This document shows, piece after piece, positions 50,727 to 59,727 of a DNA stretch of 64,000 bases. The position numbers and the translations under genes were made by a program. Source of the DNA: CAWFGW01 sp963849955 (GTDB taxonomy: Bacteria > Bacteroidota > Bacteroidia > Cytophagales > JAAEPT01); the NCBI GenBank assembly GCA_963849955.1, contig CAWKJU010000015.1, forward strand, positions 1 through 64,000. Direction: 5' to 3'. Numbering within the stretch: position 1 is the stretch's first letter; every line of letters starts with the position of its first letter. Under the pieces are notes generated by a model. That model was not told the origin of the DNA. It worked only from the letters and a program-made list of their open reading frames with translations, and did no database searches.

Positions 50727-52646
50727 ATGAAACTTTTACACTTGGCAACCACTTTTCTGGTGGTAATATTTTCAACTTATTATCTGCAAGCTCAAATTTA
50801 TGTGGATCTAGATGCTACCACAGGACACAACGATGGTAGTTCTTGGTCAAATGCCTACATCGATATGCAAACCGCATTAGACTCAGCAACTAGCAAAGAT
50901 ACTATTTGGGTAGCAGAAGGCACCTACTTACCAACACAACTTGTTGATGGAGCTCCTGCTGCTGACAATAGAAACAAATCTTTTCATGCTACTGGAAAAA
51001 ATATAGCTATATATGGTGGCTTTTCAGGTACAGAAACTACGCTTGACCAACGTGACTGGCAAAATCACACCACTCTTTTTAGTGGTGATTTGGGAGAGGT
51101 TAATAACAGTACAGACAATGCCTACCATGTGTTTGCATTTACTGAAATTGCCGAATGTTCGTTTGATGGTGTCACTGTAAGTTGGGGTAATAATAATAAG
51201 ACTAATGATGATGATGGTTATGGAGCTGGAATTTATGTTTTTTCTTTTAAGTCCTCTATTATTGTAAAAGTAAGCAATAGTACTATCTCAAATAATTCAG
51301 CTAAAAGAGGAGCTGGAATTCATTCTCGCTCTTCATTCTATTCAACAACATTAGTATCAATAATAAACAGTACTGTTTCTAATAATTATGCAACCGTTCA
51401 TGGAGGAGGCATTTATTCTATTTCTGACTCATCTATCATAGAAGTTATTAATAGTACCATCTCTAATAATTATGCCGCAGAATATGGAGGAGGTATTTTT
51501 TGTAGTTGTTCAGCTTTTTCCTCAATTGTAAAAGTGACCAACAGTACCATTACTAATAATTCAGCTCGCTTCGGGGGAGGTATTTTATCCAACTCCCTTT
51601 ATATAAGTGCCGAAATATCATTAATAAACAGTACGATTATTGATAATACAGCAGAGTCCGGTGGAAGCGTTTATATACGTACATCTCCAGAATCTATACC
51701 ATATATATCCATAAAAAACAGTATTATTTGGACAATAAAGGAGACGCGTTCAAATATTTATCTTTCTGATAATTTAGCAGCTTTCAATTCTAGTGGTTAC
51801 AATATTTTTAGTGACGAACCCTTAAGCACTATCGCTTCCGATAAAATTAATGTATCTAGAGAAGATTTAAACTTAGATACACTAGCAAACAACGGGGGTT
51901 ACACAAAAACTAAGCGCCCAAAACCTGGAAGTATTGCTATAAATTCAGGAAACCCAACAGATTTGTCTGACGCTCAAAACAGTGCTATAATAGGCAGAAG
52001 AGATATTGGAGCTGCTGAAAGTGGCGTATTTCAATCAGATACAATGACTATTTGTGATAGTTTATTGTGGCGTGATGGGGTCACATATAGACATGATACT
52101 ACGGCAATACATGTGGTTAGCAACTCCGATTTAAGCGTGTATGATTCGGTCTATACCTTACACCTTACCATCCCCGTTACCGATCAAACGGTTGACAAGA
52201 CTGCGCTACCCACTTTAACAGCCAACCAATCAAACGCTTCTTATCAATGGTTAAAATGTCCTGAAATGACGCCTATTAGCAACGACACCAATCAATCGTT
52301 TGTTGCCAAATCCAATGGCGATTATGCGGTACTTATCTTTCATGAAGGTTGTGTGGACACTTCTACGTGTTACAGCATCTCAACGATAAATCCGTGTGGA
52401 AGTAGTTTTAGTAAAGACTTTCTGATTTACCCCAACCCTACTAACGGTCTGTTTTCTATTGATTTAGGTTGTAATTATACACCCACCACCATTACCATCA
52501 CCGATATTAACGGCAGGGTTATCCACTCTAATACCTACAACGAAAGCCAAGTGGTTACCTTAATGTTAGAAGCCTCACCAGGTGTGTATGTACTTGTCGC
52601 TGATTCAGGAGTTAAAAAAACAACGGTTCGCTTAATAAAAGAGTAA
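50727..52646 (+). CDS. Parallel beta-helix surface protein with T9SS type-A sorting domain
   Basis: A 639-residue secreted protein. Signal peptide (1-22), then SSWSNAYIDMQTALDSATSKDTIWVAEGTY (about 37-66), the usual opening of choice-of-anchor-Q / pectate-lyase-like helices, followed by repeated rungs such as SNSTISNNSAKRGAGIHS, NSTVSNNYATVHGGGIYS, NSTISNNYAAEYGGGIFC and NSTITNNSARFGGGILS (about 180-300). The C-terminal domain (DFLIYPNPTNGLFSI, ITITDINGRVI, SPGVYVLVADSG, VRLIKE) is T9SS type A. Probably a surface adhesin or polysaccharide-related protein. A 250-bp gene-free spacer without a recognisable promoter precedes it. Confidence 0.87.
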   Translation: MKLLHLATTFLVVIFSTYYLQAQIYVDLDATTGHNDGSSWSNAYIDMQTALDSATSKDTIWVAEGTYLPTQLVDGAPAADNRNKSFHATGKNIAIYGGFSGTETTLDQRDWQNHTTLFSGDLGEVNNSTDNAYHVFAFTEIAECSFDGVTVSWGNNNKTNDDDGYGAGIYVFSFKSSIIVKVSNSTISNNSAKRGAGIHSRSSFYSTTLVSIINSTVSNNYATVHGGGIYSISDSSIIEVINSTISNNYAAEYGGGIFCSCSAFSSIVKVTNSTITNNSARFGGGILSNSLYISAEISLINSTIIDNTAESGGSVYIRTSPESIPYISIKNSIIWTIKETRSNIYLSDNLAAFNSSGYNIFSDEPLSTIASDKINVSREDLNLDTLANNGGYTKTKRPKPGSIAINSGNPTDLSDAQNSAIIGRRDIGAAESGVFQSDTMTICDSLLWRDGVTYRHDTTAIHVVSNSDLSVYDSVYTLHLTIPVTDQTVDKTALPTLTANQSNASYQWLKCPEMTPISNDTNQSFVAKSNGDYAVLIFHEGCVDTSTCYSISTINPCGSSFSKDFLIYPNPTNGLFSIDLGCNYTPTTITITDINGRVIHSNTYNESQVVTLMLEASPGVYVLVADSGVKKTTVRLIKE

Positions 52647-52743
52647 ATAGGTCTTCCAATTCTTGACAGACCATTCGATTCCTACCACTCATACACACTA
52701 TAGATGGTCTGACCCTAAAACCACTGCCAACAATCTAACCCTT
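52647..52743. other. Spacer after the beta-helix gene
   Basis: Contains AGACCAT (52669-52675) and its complement ATGGTCT (about 52704-52710) with a wide loop, possibly part of a weak terminator. No gene is seen. It runs into the minus-strand remnant and the repeat region. Confidence 0.3.
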
Positions 52744-52926
52744 TCAATATCCCTTCTTACCTTTTGCTCTTTCCATTAAAAGTGAGAAATCATAATTTGT
52801 GTAAGGCACAAAATCATCGTACAAAGAAGTTGATTTTGCTTGTCCTTTTGTTGAGAGCTTGCGTTCGGTTATGTGAATAGCTGATTTATAGGTTCGGGAA
52901 AGATTTTCGTTAAAAGCACCCACCCC
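52744..52926 (-). pseudogene. Open coding remnant at the edge of the repeat region
   Basis: On the minus strand a frame runs from inside the first GC-rich repeat to a TGA at 52746-52744, translating to about 58 residues with protein-like composition: AFNENLSRTYKSAIHI, ERKLSTKGQAKSTSLYDD, FVPYTNYDFSLLMERAKGK, KGY. There is no ATG start; a GTG sits at the repeat edge. It looks like the C-terminal end of a gene whose front has been replaced by repeat sequence, or a short coding tail carried with the repeat. Family not recognised. Confidence 0.45.
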
Positions 52927-53050
52927 TTGCCCCTCCGAGGAGGAGAGTATTTTCTAGAGTTATTTCGATTGGGGTGATGATTGGGTGTTTTAATTTACAG
53001 ATTAAATCTCGATCCCTTTTCCACTCTCTAGTTCGGAGACACTCGCCTCT
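52916..53050. repeat. GC-rich hairpin repeat, copy 1 (degenerate)
   Basis: Opens with CACCCACCCCTTG and the hairpin CCCCTCC-GA-GGAGGAG (52930-52945), continues with GAGTTATTTCGATTGGGGTG and ATTAAATCTCGATCC and ends with GTTCGGAGACACTCGCCTC. The same landmarks, in the same order, recur in copies 2 to 5. The closing hairpin is eroded. Confidence 0.85.
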
Positions 53051-53110
53051 TAGTCATTGTAAATTTATTATAGGACTAACTCTGTAAACTTTTCTAGGAC
53101 GAGTCACAAG
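53051..53110. other. Unique spacer between repeat copies 1 and 2
   Basis: AT-rich 60 bp with no similarity to the repeats and no gene. Confidence 0.4.
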
Positions 53111-53257
53111 ACACCCCTCCCCCTAACCCCTCCGAGGAGGGGAGTTATTCCTATAGTTATTTCGTTTCGGGTGATGATTGAGAGTTTCTGTTTGAGAACT
53201 AAATCTCAATTCTTTTTTCCAATTCTCCAGTCCGAAGACACTCCCCTCCTCGGAGGG
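53111..53257. repeat. GC-rich hairpin repeat, copy 2
   Basis: Left hairpin CCCCTCC-GA-GGAGGGG at 53127-53142 preceded by CACCCCTCCCCCTAA; body CTATAGTTATTTCGTTTCGG, CTAAATCTCAATTC; right hairpin CCCCTCC-TC-GGAGGG at 53243-53257, which also serves as the left boundary of copy 3. Hairpin-to-hairpin period 116 bp. Confidence 0.92.
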
Positions 53258-53385
53258 AAATAGTTTCTATAGTTGTTTGGTTTAAAGTGGTGATAAGAGT
53301 TTTCTATTTAAAAGCTAAATCTCAATCTATTTCCCCACCCTCCTGTTCGGAGACACTCCCCTCCTCGGAGGGGTTATGGGTGGGT
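53258..53385. repeat. GC-rich hairpin repeat, copy 3
   Basis: Body CTATAGTTGTTTGGTTTAAA, CTAAATCTCAATC, GTTCGGAGACACT; right hairpin CCCCTCC-TC-GGAGGGG at 53358-53373 followed by TTATGGGTGGG, the inverted counterpart of the left border of copy 2. Copies 2+3 span 53127-53373, 247 bp. Confidence 0.92.
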
Positions 53386-53456
53386 AAATTCATTAACAAA
53401 AAGTTTGATTTCCCCCTCTTACCCACTTAATTTGAGCGTCACCCATTTTTTTAACT

Positions 53457-53834
53457 ATGTCACACAAACGAAAAATAATCCCTTACAATCCTAAATTAAA
53501 AGAACTTGCTCGGAAGCTACGGAGCAATATGACTACTTCCGAAATACTCCTCTGGCAAGAACTAAAGAAAAAACAGCTACTTGAACACGACTTTGATCGC
53601 CAACGACCAATCGATAATTACATCGTGGATTTTTATTGTAAAGATTTAAAATTAGCTATTGAAATAGATGGGGAATCGCATAGCTACGAAGGAGCTTACG
53701 AGAGGGATAAAATAAGGCAAGAAAAATTAGAATCGCTAGGCGTACGATTTTTACGTTTTGATGACCTGGAGGTCAAAAAAAACTTGTTGGATGTGGTAAA
53801 TACAATTTATGATTGGATTAAAACGAATAGTTGA
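53457..53834 (+). CDS. DUF559-family endonuclease (Vsr-like PD-(D/E)xK fold)
   Basis: A 125-residue protein beginning with a basic stretch (KRKIIPYNPKLKELARKLRSNMT) and TTSEILLWQELKKKQL, then DRQRPIDNYIVDFYCKDLKLAIEIDGESH (48-75) where Asp58, Glu69 and Asp71 fit the catalytic D...ExD of Vsr-like nucleases, and LGVRFLRFDDLEV near the end. DUF559 proteins are predicted endonucleases related to the very-short-patch repair enzyme; their biology is poorly known. It begins 84 bp after one 247-bp hairpin block and ends 25 bp before another, all in the same orientation. Confidence 0.9.
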   Translation: MSHKRKIIPYNPKLKELARKLRSNMTTSEILLWQELKKKQLLEHDFDRQRPIDNYIVDFYCKDLKLAIEIDGESHSYEGAYERDKIRQEKLESLGVRFLRFDDLEVKKNLLDVVNTIYDWIKTNS

Positions 53835-53847
53835 AATTCAGTGTGGA

Positions 53848-53990
53848 CCCATCCCTTGCCCCTCCGAGGAGGGGAAAGTTGCAACAATTATATCGTTGAT
53901 TGATGATGATTGGAGGTTTCTATTTACCGATTAAATCTCAATCCATATTTCCCACCCTCTAGTTCTACGAAATCCCTCTACTAGGACGGG
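53848..53990. repeat. GC-rich hairpin repeat, copy 4
   Basis: Border CCCATCCCTTG and hairpin CCCCTCC-GA-GGAGGGG at 53859-53874; body AACAATTATATCGTTGATTG, ATTAAATCTCAATCC; the right hairpin is eroded to CCCTCTACTAGGACGGG (53973-53989). Starts 14 bp after the DUF559 stop. Confidence 0.9.
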
Positions 53991-54118
53991 ACAGTACCCT
54001 ATAGTTATTTCGTTTGGGGTGGTGATTGGAGATTTCTATTTGAAAACTAAACCTCAATCCTCTTCTCCTCCCTCCAGTTCGGAGACACTCCCCTCTTGGG
54101 AGGGGTTAGGGGTGGGTT
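53991..54118. repeat. GC-rich hairpin repeat, copy 5
   Basis: Body CTATAGTTATTTCGTTTGGG, CTAAACCTCAATCC, GTTCGGAGACACT; right hairpin CCCCTC-TT-GGGAGGGG at 54090-54105 followed by TTAGGGGTGGG. Copies 4+5 span 53859-54105, exactly 247 bp, like copies 2+3. Confidence 0.92.
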
Positions 54119-54256
54119 CTTAAGGAGAATAGCGTTGTAGCGATGATTTGAAGTCCCTAGCCCCCTTAGAGACCCTACATCAAAAAAATATCTTATTCTT
54201 TTTATTACCTTTACCTCTTAAACTGAATACACTAACTGTATCATTAGTCAACTACT
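54119..54256. other. Spacer before the giant T9SS protein
   Basis: Contains a further worn fragment 'CCCTAGCCCCCTTAGAG' (about 54155-54171) that looks like an eroded hairpin arm. Promoter of the downstream gene must lie here; TACCTTTA (54206-54213) is one mismatch from TAnnTTTG and 44 bp before the ATG. Confidence 0.4.
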
Positions 54257-57200
54257 ATGAAAAAGTTTCTATTACTACCAGCGCTATTTTTAGTTATATC
54301 GTTTTCATTTTCTCAAACCATCCGCATCGTAAAGCTAGACACGGATGGGGACACTCCTGGTGAATTACGTTATGAAATCAACAATTCCGAGCCAGGTGAC
54401 ATCATTATTATTGATGAAAAGGTTCAAAATATAGTTCTCGAAAAAGGGGAAATCGAAATTCCTCACGATTTACACATCACTGGTCAAGAAAAAGCTCCAA
54501 CCACTATTACTGGAAATGGAACCTCTCGTATTTTTAATTTCACTTATATGGAAGTGCCTTCACAAGAAGGAATTTTTGACGTAGTTTTAAATAAAACACA
54601 TCCAGGATCATTAGTAGAACATTTAGTTTTAACAAATGGCGTTTCTGAAGATCCACAATTAGGTGGAGAAGGTGGTGCTATACGCCTAAACAACCGAAGC
54701 GCTTTCTTTCGAAAAGTCATTTTTCAAGACAACAAAGCCATAGGTGGTGGTGCTGTGAGTGCTTCTGGTGGTGAACTGATTTTTGAATATTGCACCTTCA
54801 ATAATAACACAGCTGAAAATGAGGAAGATAGCTATGGAGGAGCAATTTATTATATAAATCCAGAAGGTGGTCAAAGCTTCACTTTGCCCACCCTAACGCT
54901 ATTTGGTTCATCGCTATTGGTAAACCAAAGCATTAATGGTCCTGGTGGAGCTATCTATATTCAAGATGATGCAGGGACTTTTGAATATTATATAGAAAAC
55001 TCAACTTTCTACATAAACAAAGGCGCTGGTGGTGGGGCATTAGCTATCTCCGATTACATTGGTAAGAGTAATGGATTTATTGATCAATGTACCTTTTCAG
55101 GGAATACTGATATGATAGAAGGTGGCGGTGCCATTCGTATCGAAAGCCAAGGAAATTTATCCATCAATCATTCAACCATTACAGAGAACACTTCGGCTTA
55201 TGGTGGCGGTGGTATTTATACTGCATTCGGGAGGGTTTCTTTATATAGCACCATTGTATCAAATAACAAATTAGAAACAAACACAGATCTTACTGGTTCT
55301 GAGGATTTATATGCTGAGAACGAAGGAGCAATCACTTCTAGTGGTTATAATTTTTTAGGTACCAATAGCTTTAATTTTTTCGGAAACCCCAACCCTAATG
55401 ATATACAAGGAGATGATCCACAACTAGAACCTTTAGCTGACAATGGTGGGCCAACACTTACACACCTGCCCTCAGAAAAGAGTCTAGTTATTGATGCGGG
55501 AGACCCTGGTTTTATACCTGAAGGAGAGCAATACGATCAGCGGGGAGAACCGTTCGTTCGTTTTTTTGATGATAAAATAATTGATATTGGGGCAGTTGAG
55601 TGGCAGGTCAATTGTACACGACCAAATTTTGATGCTGGACCAGATTTAGAGGTTTGTGCCGATTCAGTGATTTTTAGACCTTCCAATACTCCAAGCGGCT
55701 GGGAAAGTACTTGGTCTATTGCTGGCAATTCTTACACCTACATTAAGGAATTGGCTGATGGAAGGATACAAGTTGGAAGTAACGACTTTATCCAAATCGG
55801 ACAGATTTCCGTTCCTCTTTCGTTGCCCTCATACGACTCTACTGTGGTAGTATGGGTTTTAAATTCGGGAGGGTGTCTTTTTACTGATTCTCTTGTTATC
55901 AAAAGAGATCAAGCTCCTTACGCTGATATTTTTTACCAAAATAGAGAAACATTTTGTGCTGACACTACTGGAAAACCTCATATATCGACATCAGGCAATA
56001 GCGATAGTCTGCGTTGGTCCGTGATTTCAGGTGTAGCCACCATTCTCAACCCCACTAGCGAATATGACAAACTAATTACAGGGATTGGTTCTGGTGATAG
56101 CGCTTCCATCGAAATAGCAGTCTACACTGGTGTTTGTCCAGCAGTTCGTGATACAATGACCCTCGTAAGGCAGGCAGAAATAACTCCTGAAATATCAATT
56201 GCTAACCTTTCAAGCTCGACATGTACTGACTCTACTCACACATTTCATGCAGATGTAAACATTAAAAATTTTAGTGAATTTGATGGCACCATTAATTGGC
56301 ATATCAACGGCATTCGTCAAACCGATCAAAAGGATACGATAGCGACTTTCAGCAACCTATCTGATCAAGATACTATCGCTGCAATTTTTGAACAACATTA
56401 TTCCTGTGCTTCAGTTAACGAGGTTACCTCAAATTCAATAATTCTCAACTTATATCCACAAGCCGTTGCGGGTACCATAGCAAGTAACAGTGGTAGCACA
56501 TGTTTAAACGATACGATTCTCGTAGGGCTTAATGGTGCTAAAGGAGAAAATATTGAATGGTTTCAAAGCCTCAACGAAGGGACATATGCACCCATAACTT
56601 CTGGGTTAATCAACGACACAACTGTTCAAGTGGTTTTTGATGATCCAAGTATTAATGACATACGAGTTTATGCACAAGTATCCAATGCTTGCAATGAAAC
56701 TACAACTGAAATCTATAGCCTTTACTTAGAACCATCTCCAACTGCTGGAACGATAACCCCTTCCAGTTTGGTTGTTTGTGAAGGTGAAGAACTAAAATTA
56801 AAAACAACTAATTCAATTGCAGATGAATATATCTGGCAAGAAAGTATAGATACCTTAGTATGGACCACTATTCCCAATGCAACAGATGATTCATTATCGC
56901 TGACGCCTACTACTAATACCTACTATCGATTTATTTCCAGAATAGTAGAGACTTCCTGTCCACGTGACACCTCAAATCATACTTTAATAACCGTCAGCAC
57001 ACAACCCCATAAAGCTACGCTTTCCCCTGATATGACAATTTGTTCAGGCCAACTGATTAATTTAAAAGCTTCTGGGTCGTTGGATCAACTCGATTGGTTT
57101 GTAAGTACTGATGGCGGAGAAACTTTCACAAAAACTGTATTCCCTAATATGGTTGGAGACTCGATTGCTTCTCAAGTATTATTGGAAAACACGGACCCCA

Positions 57201-59617
57201 CCCCATTAGCTTACTATATTTATGTTCAGTCAAGTAATTCTTGTGATTCAATAACTAGTGACACCATGGTAGTTACTGTGGATCCTCTTCCAGTCATTAA
57301 TCCCCCAGCACCAGTGGTGGAGTGTGGTCGTTATACCCTACCTCCAATAACAGGTGTTAATCTTAGCGGTAACCAAGCCTACTTTACCGCTCCTGATGGC
57401 CAAGGAATACCCGTTTTAGCGGGTACTGAAATACTTTCAGACACCCTTTTATATGCCTTTGATATCTCAGATGCAGGTTGCTTTTCAGAGTCATTAGTGA
57501 ATATTGCCATCACCGCTCAACCTACCATCAACATTGGGCCTGATCAATCGATATGTGCTAGCAACTCATCGATCCTTTTAAATAGTACTATTGGTGGTGG
57601 TGCCACGGGTGTTTTATGGTCAACCAACGGAACAGGAACTTTCTCAAATGCGACTACACTAACCACTACCTATACCCTATCGGCTTCCGATTTATTACTC
57701 GGTCAAATTACAATCTACGCAACATCTGAAAACTCCCCTTCATGTAACAAGGAAATGGATAGCCTTAGTGTAAGCATTAATGCTTTAGCAACTGTAAATG
57801 CAGGCCCTAATCAAACAATCAGCTGTTATGACGGTACTGGTATTACTATGAATGGTACTATTACTAATGCTACTGGCGCAATATGGTCAAACTATGAGGG
57901 TACCTTTACGCCAAATGAAGCAGACTTAAACGCCACCTATTTCCCTTCTTCTAATGAAATCGCTAGTGGTGCTGTGCAACTGGTATTAACAAGTGATGAG
58001 AATAATCTTTGCCCTTCAGTTACTGATACGGTTGATTTAATGATCACCACTTATGACTTAAGTGTCTCGGATGATGTCGCAACAATTTTCTCTGGCGATA
58101 GTGCTGTGGTGGCTATTTTAACCAATGACCTAATTGAAGGAGGTATTACTGATATCTCACTCATAACTCCAACAACAACTGGCACGGCATATATTACTGA
58201 TGCTAATCAACTTGTCTTTGTACCCGAGTTTGGATTCTCTGGTGAGGTTACTCTTGACTATCTATTGGTTAACGAGTGTGGTATTACTGAGCAGGCAAAA
58301 GTTACGATCACCGTAACGAACAGCGCGCCCGAGGCAAATGACACTACCGTGACCCTCGAAAACCAATCAAGTTTGACGTTTGACATACGGAATTTATTTA
58401 CCGATGCGGAGAATAACATCTTATTTGATTCGGCTTCTATCCTGACAAACACAACTATTGGTTCTGCTTCAATTTCAGGATTCAACGTCACGTTAGATTA
58501 TTCTACTACAATCGGTACAATTGATTCTTTCTATGTGAAGGTACTTGACGCAGGAAATGAAACGGCAACTGCTTTGATTCGAATCATACTTTCTGAAAAT
58601 GCTGTAGGTGCTAACGCTGGCGCGGATATAACCATCAAAACCTATAGCACGACACTAAATGCTGACCCTGTCTTCAATGCTTCTACTTACTGGTCTCCTG
58701 TCAACGGATTAGTATTTAACGACATCACTAGTCCGAAAGCTGAAGTAAGTGGCTTCAAGCCAGAAAAAAGCCCTTATTTGTTGGTTTGGAATGTAGACAA
58801 TGGAAACACAATTAGTTCGGATACAGTAAAAATCACAGTCGTAAATGTTCCCCCAGTGGTGATAAACGCTAAAAACGTTACTGTCAAACAAAAGATCACA
58901 ATCATCAACCTTGACTCCTTAGTAGCTGATTCTAATAGAAACATTTCTTCGATTAAAATCATTACTCCTTTTTCCAACTTGGACAACAAGGTAGTCTCCA
59001 TTGATAACGAAGCACTCACCATAACAATTGACTTAAATAAAAGTGGTATTTCAGATACCACAAACATCGTAGACTCACTAGAGTATGAAGTTTGTGATGT
59101 CTTTAACACGTGTGCTCGCTCATATATTACCGTACTCCGTGAAGGTATTGATATAAATGCATTAACACGAATTGAAGAAATAGTACCCAACACAATTTAT
59201 AATTTCTTAAGCCCCAACAATGACATCTTAAATAGCAACTTCTTTTTTGACATTGAAATCATCAAGTCAGATGGAACTGAGCTCATCGTGGACATTGTTA
59301 CTGACAATGAAACGAATGGTGTTTTAAGACATAGCCCCGATTTCGAGAATACCTTCTCTAAATTAATTGAGCGAATTGAGGTGGTAATTTTCAACCGATG
59401 GGGTGATCAAATCATCTCTTTTGATGATTACTATGGTGGTGAAGCTTACAACAATGGTGAAATAGTTGGAAACGAAGTTCCTGATAAATACGTCTGGAAA
59501 GGAAAAGACAAAAACGGAAACAACCTTGTCAATGGCACTTACTATTTTTATGTTAAAATAATAAGTCGTGTTTCGGAGGAGTCTTCTACAAGCGGGTTCA
59601 TCGAATTGAGAGATTAA
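54257..59617 (+). CDS. Giant surface protein with beta-helix, Ig-like domains and T9SS type-B (gliding motility-associated) end
   Basis: A 1786-residue secreted protein. Signal peptide MKKFLLLPALFLVISFSFSQ; beta-helix region with GGGA-type rungs (about 30-400; GGEGGAIRLNNRSAFFRKVIF, GGAIYYINPEGG, GGGGIYTAFG) ending in a choice-of-anchor-Q block (DPQLEPLADNGGPTLTHLP, IDIGAVEWQ). Then many Ig/PKD-like domains with Cys pairs and 'VNAGPDQTI-C' openings (about 450-1250), and Big_9/cadherin-like modules (about 1265-1450, FVPEFGFSGEVTLDYLLVNECG). The end (about 1650-1786; NFLSPNNDILNSNFFFDI, IERIEVVIFNRWGDQI, YVWKGKDKNGN, VNGTYYFYVKI) is the T9SS type-B/CHU_C gliding motility-associated domain. Probably an adhesin or matrix component attached to the surface. 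Confidence 0.9.
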   Translation: MKKFLLLPALFLVISFSFSQTIRIVKLDTDGDTPGELRYEINNSEPGDIIIIDEKVQNIVLEKGEIEIPHDLHITGQEKAPTTITGNGTSRIFNFTYMEVPSQEGIFDVVLNKTHPGSLVEHLVLTNGVSEDPQLGGEGGAIRLNNRSAFFRKVIFQDNKAIGGGAVSASGGELIFEYCTFNNNTAENEEDSYGGAIYYINPEGGQSFTLPTLTLFGSSLLVNQSINGPGGAIYIQDDAGTFEYYIENSTFYINKGAGGGALAISDYIGKSNGFIDQCTFSGNTDMIEGGGAIRIESQGNLSINHSTITENTSAYGGGGIYTAFGRVSLYSTIVSNNKLETNTDLTGSEDLYAENEGAITSSGYNFLGTNSFNFFGNPNPNDIQGDDPQLEPLADNGGPTLTHLPSEKSLVIDAGDPGFIPEGEQYDQRGEPFVRFFDDKIIDIGAVEWQVNCTRPNFDAGPDLEVCADSVIFRPSNTPSGWESTWSIAGNSYTYIKELADGRIQVGSNDFIQIGQISVPLSLPSYDSTVVVWVLNSGGCLFTDSLVIKRDQAPYADIFYQNRETFCADTTGKPHISTSGNSDSLRWSVISGVATILNPTSEYDKLITGIGSGDSASIEIAVYTGVCPAVRDTMTLVRQAEITPEISIANLSSSTCTDSTHTFHADVNIKNFSEFDGTINWHINGIRQTDQKDTIATFSNLSDQDTIAAIFEQHYSCASVNEVTSNSIILNLYPQAVAGTIASNSGSTCLNDTILVGLNGAKGENIEWFQSLNEGTYAPITSGLINDTTVQVVFDDPSINDIRVYAQVSNACNETTTEIYSLYLEPSPTAGTITPSSLVVCEGEELKLKTTNSIADEYIWQESIDTLVWTTIPNATDDSLSLTPTTNTYYRFISRIVETSCPRDTSNHTLITVSTQPHKATLSPDMTICSGQLINLKASGSLDQLDWFVSTDGGETFTKTVFPNMVGDSIASQVLLENTDPTPLAYYIYVQSSNSCDSITSDTMVVTVDPLPVINPPAPVVECGRYTLPPITGVNLSGNQAYFTAPDGQGIPVLAGTEILSDTLLYAFDISDAGCFSESLVNIAITAQPTINIGPDQSICASNSSILLNSTIGGGATGVLWSTNGTGTFSNATTLTTTYTLSASDLLLGQITIYATSENSPSCNKEMDSLSVSINALATVNAGPNQTISCYDGTGITMNGTITNATGAIWSNYEGTFTPNEADLNATYFPSSNEIASGAVQLVLTSDENNLCPSVTDTVDLMITTYDLSVSDDVATIFSGDSAVVAILTNDLIEGGITDISLITPTTTGTAYITDANQLVFVPEFGFSGEVTLDYLLVNECGITEQAKVTITVTNSAPEANDTTVTLENQSSLTFDIRNLFTDAENNILFDSASILTNTTIGSASISGFNVTLDYSTTIGTIDSFYVKVLDAGNETATALIRIILSENAVGANAGADITIKTYSTTLNADPVFNASTYWSPVNGLVFNDITSPKAEVSGFKPEKSPYLLVWNVDNGNTISSDTVKITVVNVPPVVINAKNVTVKQKITIINLDSLVADSNRNISSIKIITPFSNLDNKVVSIDNEALTITIDLNKSGISDTTNIVDSLEYEVCDVFNTCARSYITVLREGIDINALTRIEEIVPNTIYNFLSPNNDILNSNFFFDIEIIKSDGTELIVDIVTDNETNGVLRHSPDFENTFSKLIERIEVVIFNRWGDQIISFDDYYGGEAYNNGEIVGNEVPDKYVWKGKDKNGNNLVNGTYYFYVKIISRVSEESSTSGFIELRD

Positions 59618-59664
59618 TAAGTAACAAATCCTCCAGTTACAGAATTCTGTCCGATGGATTTGTA

Positions 59665-59694
59665 TTGTACAATGAAACTTAATTAGTAACTTCG
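59665..59694 (+). promoter_or_regulatory. Promoter of queA
   Basis: TTG (59665-59667), 19 bases, TAACTTCG (59687-59694): one mismatch from TTG-N19-TAnnTTTG. Predicted start near 59701, 27 bp before the queA ATG. Confidence 0.5.
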
Positions 59695-59727
59695 CGACTT
59701 CGTTTAATACCGTAATATTAAATTTCT

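Noticed and set aside
52916..54118. The regularly spaced hairpin repeats as a CRISPR array
   Set aside because: Units are about 115 bp with conserved interior sequence, not 25-40 bp repeats with unique spacers, and no cas gene is present.
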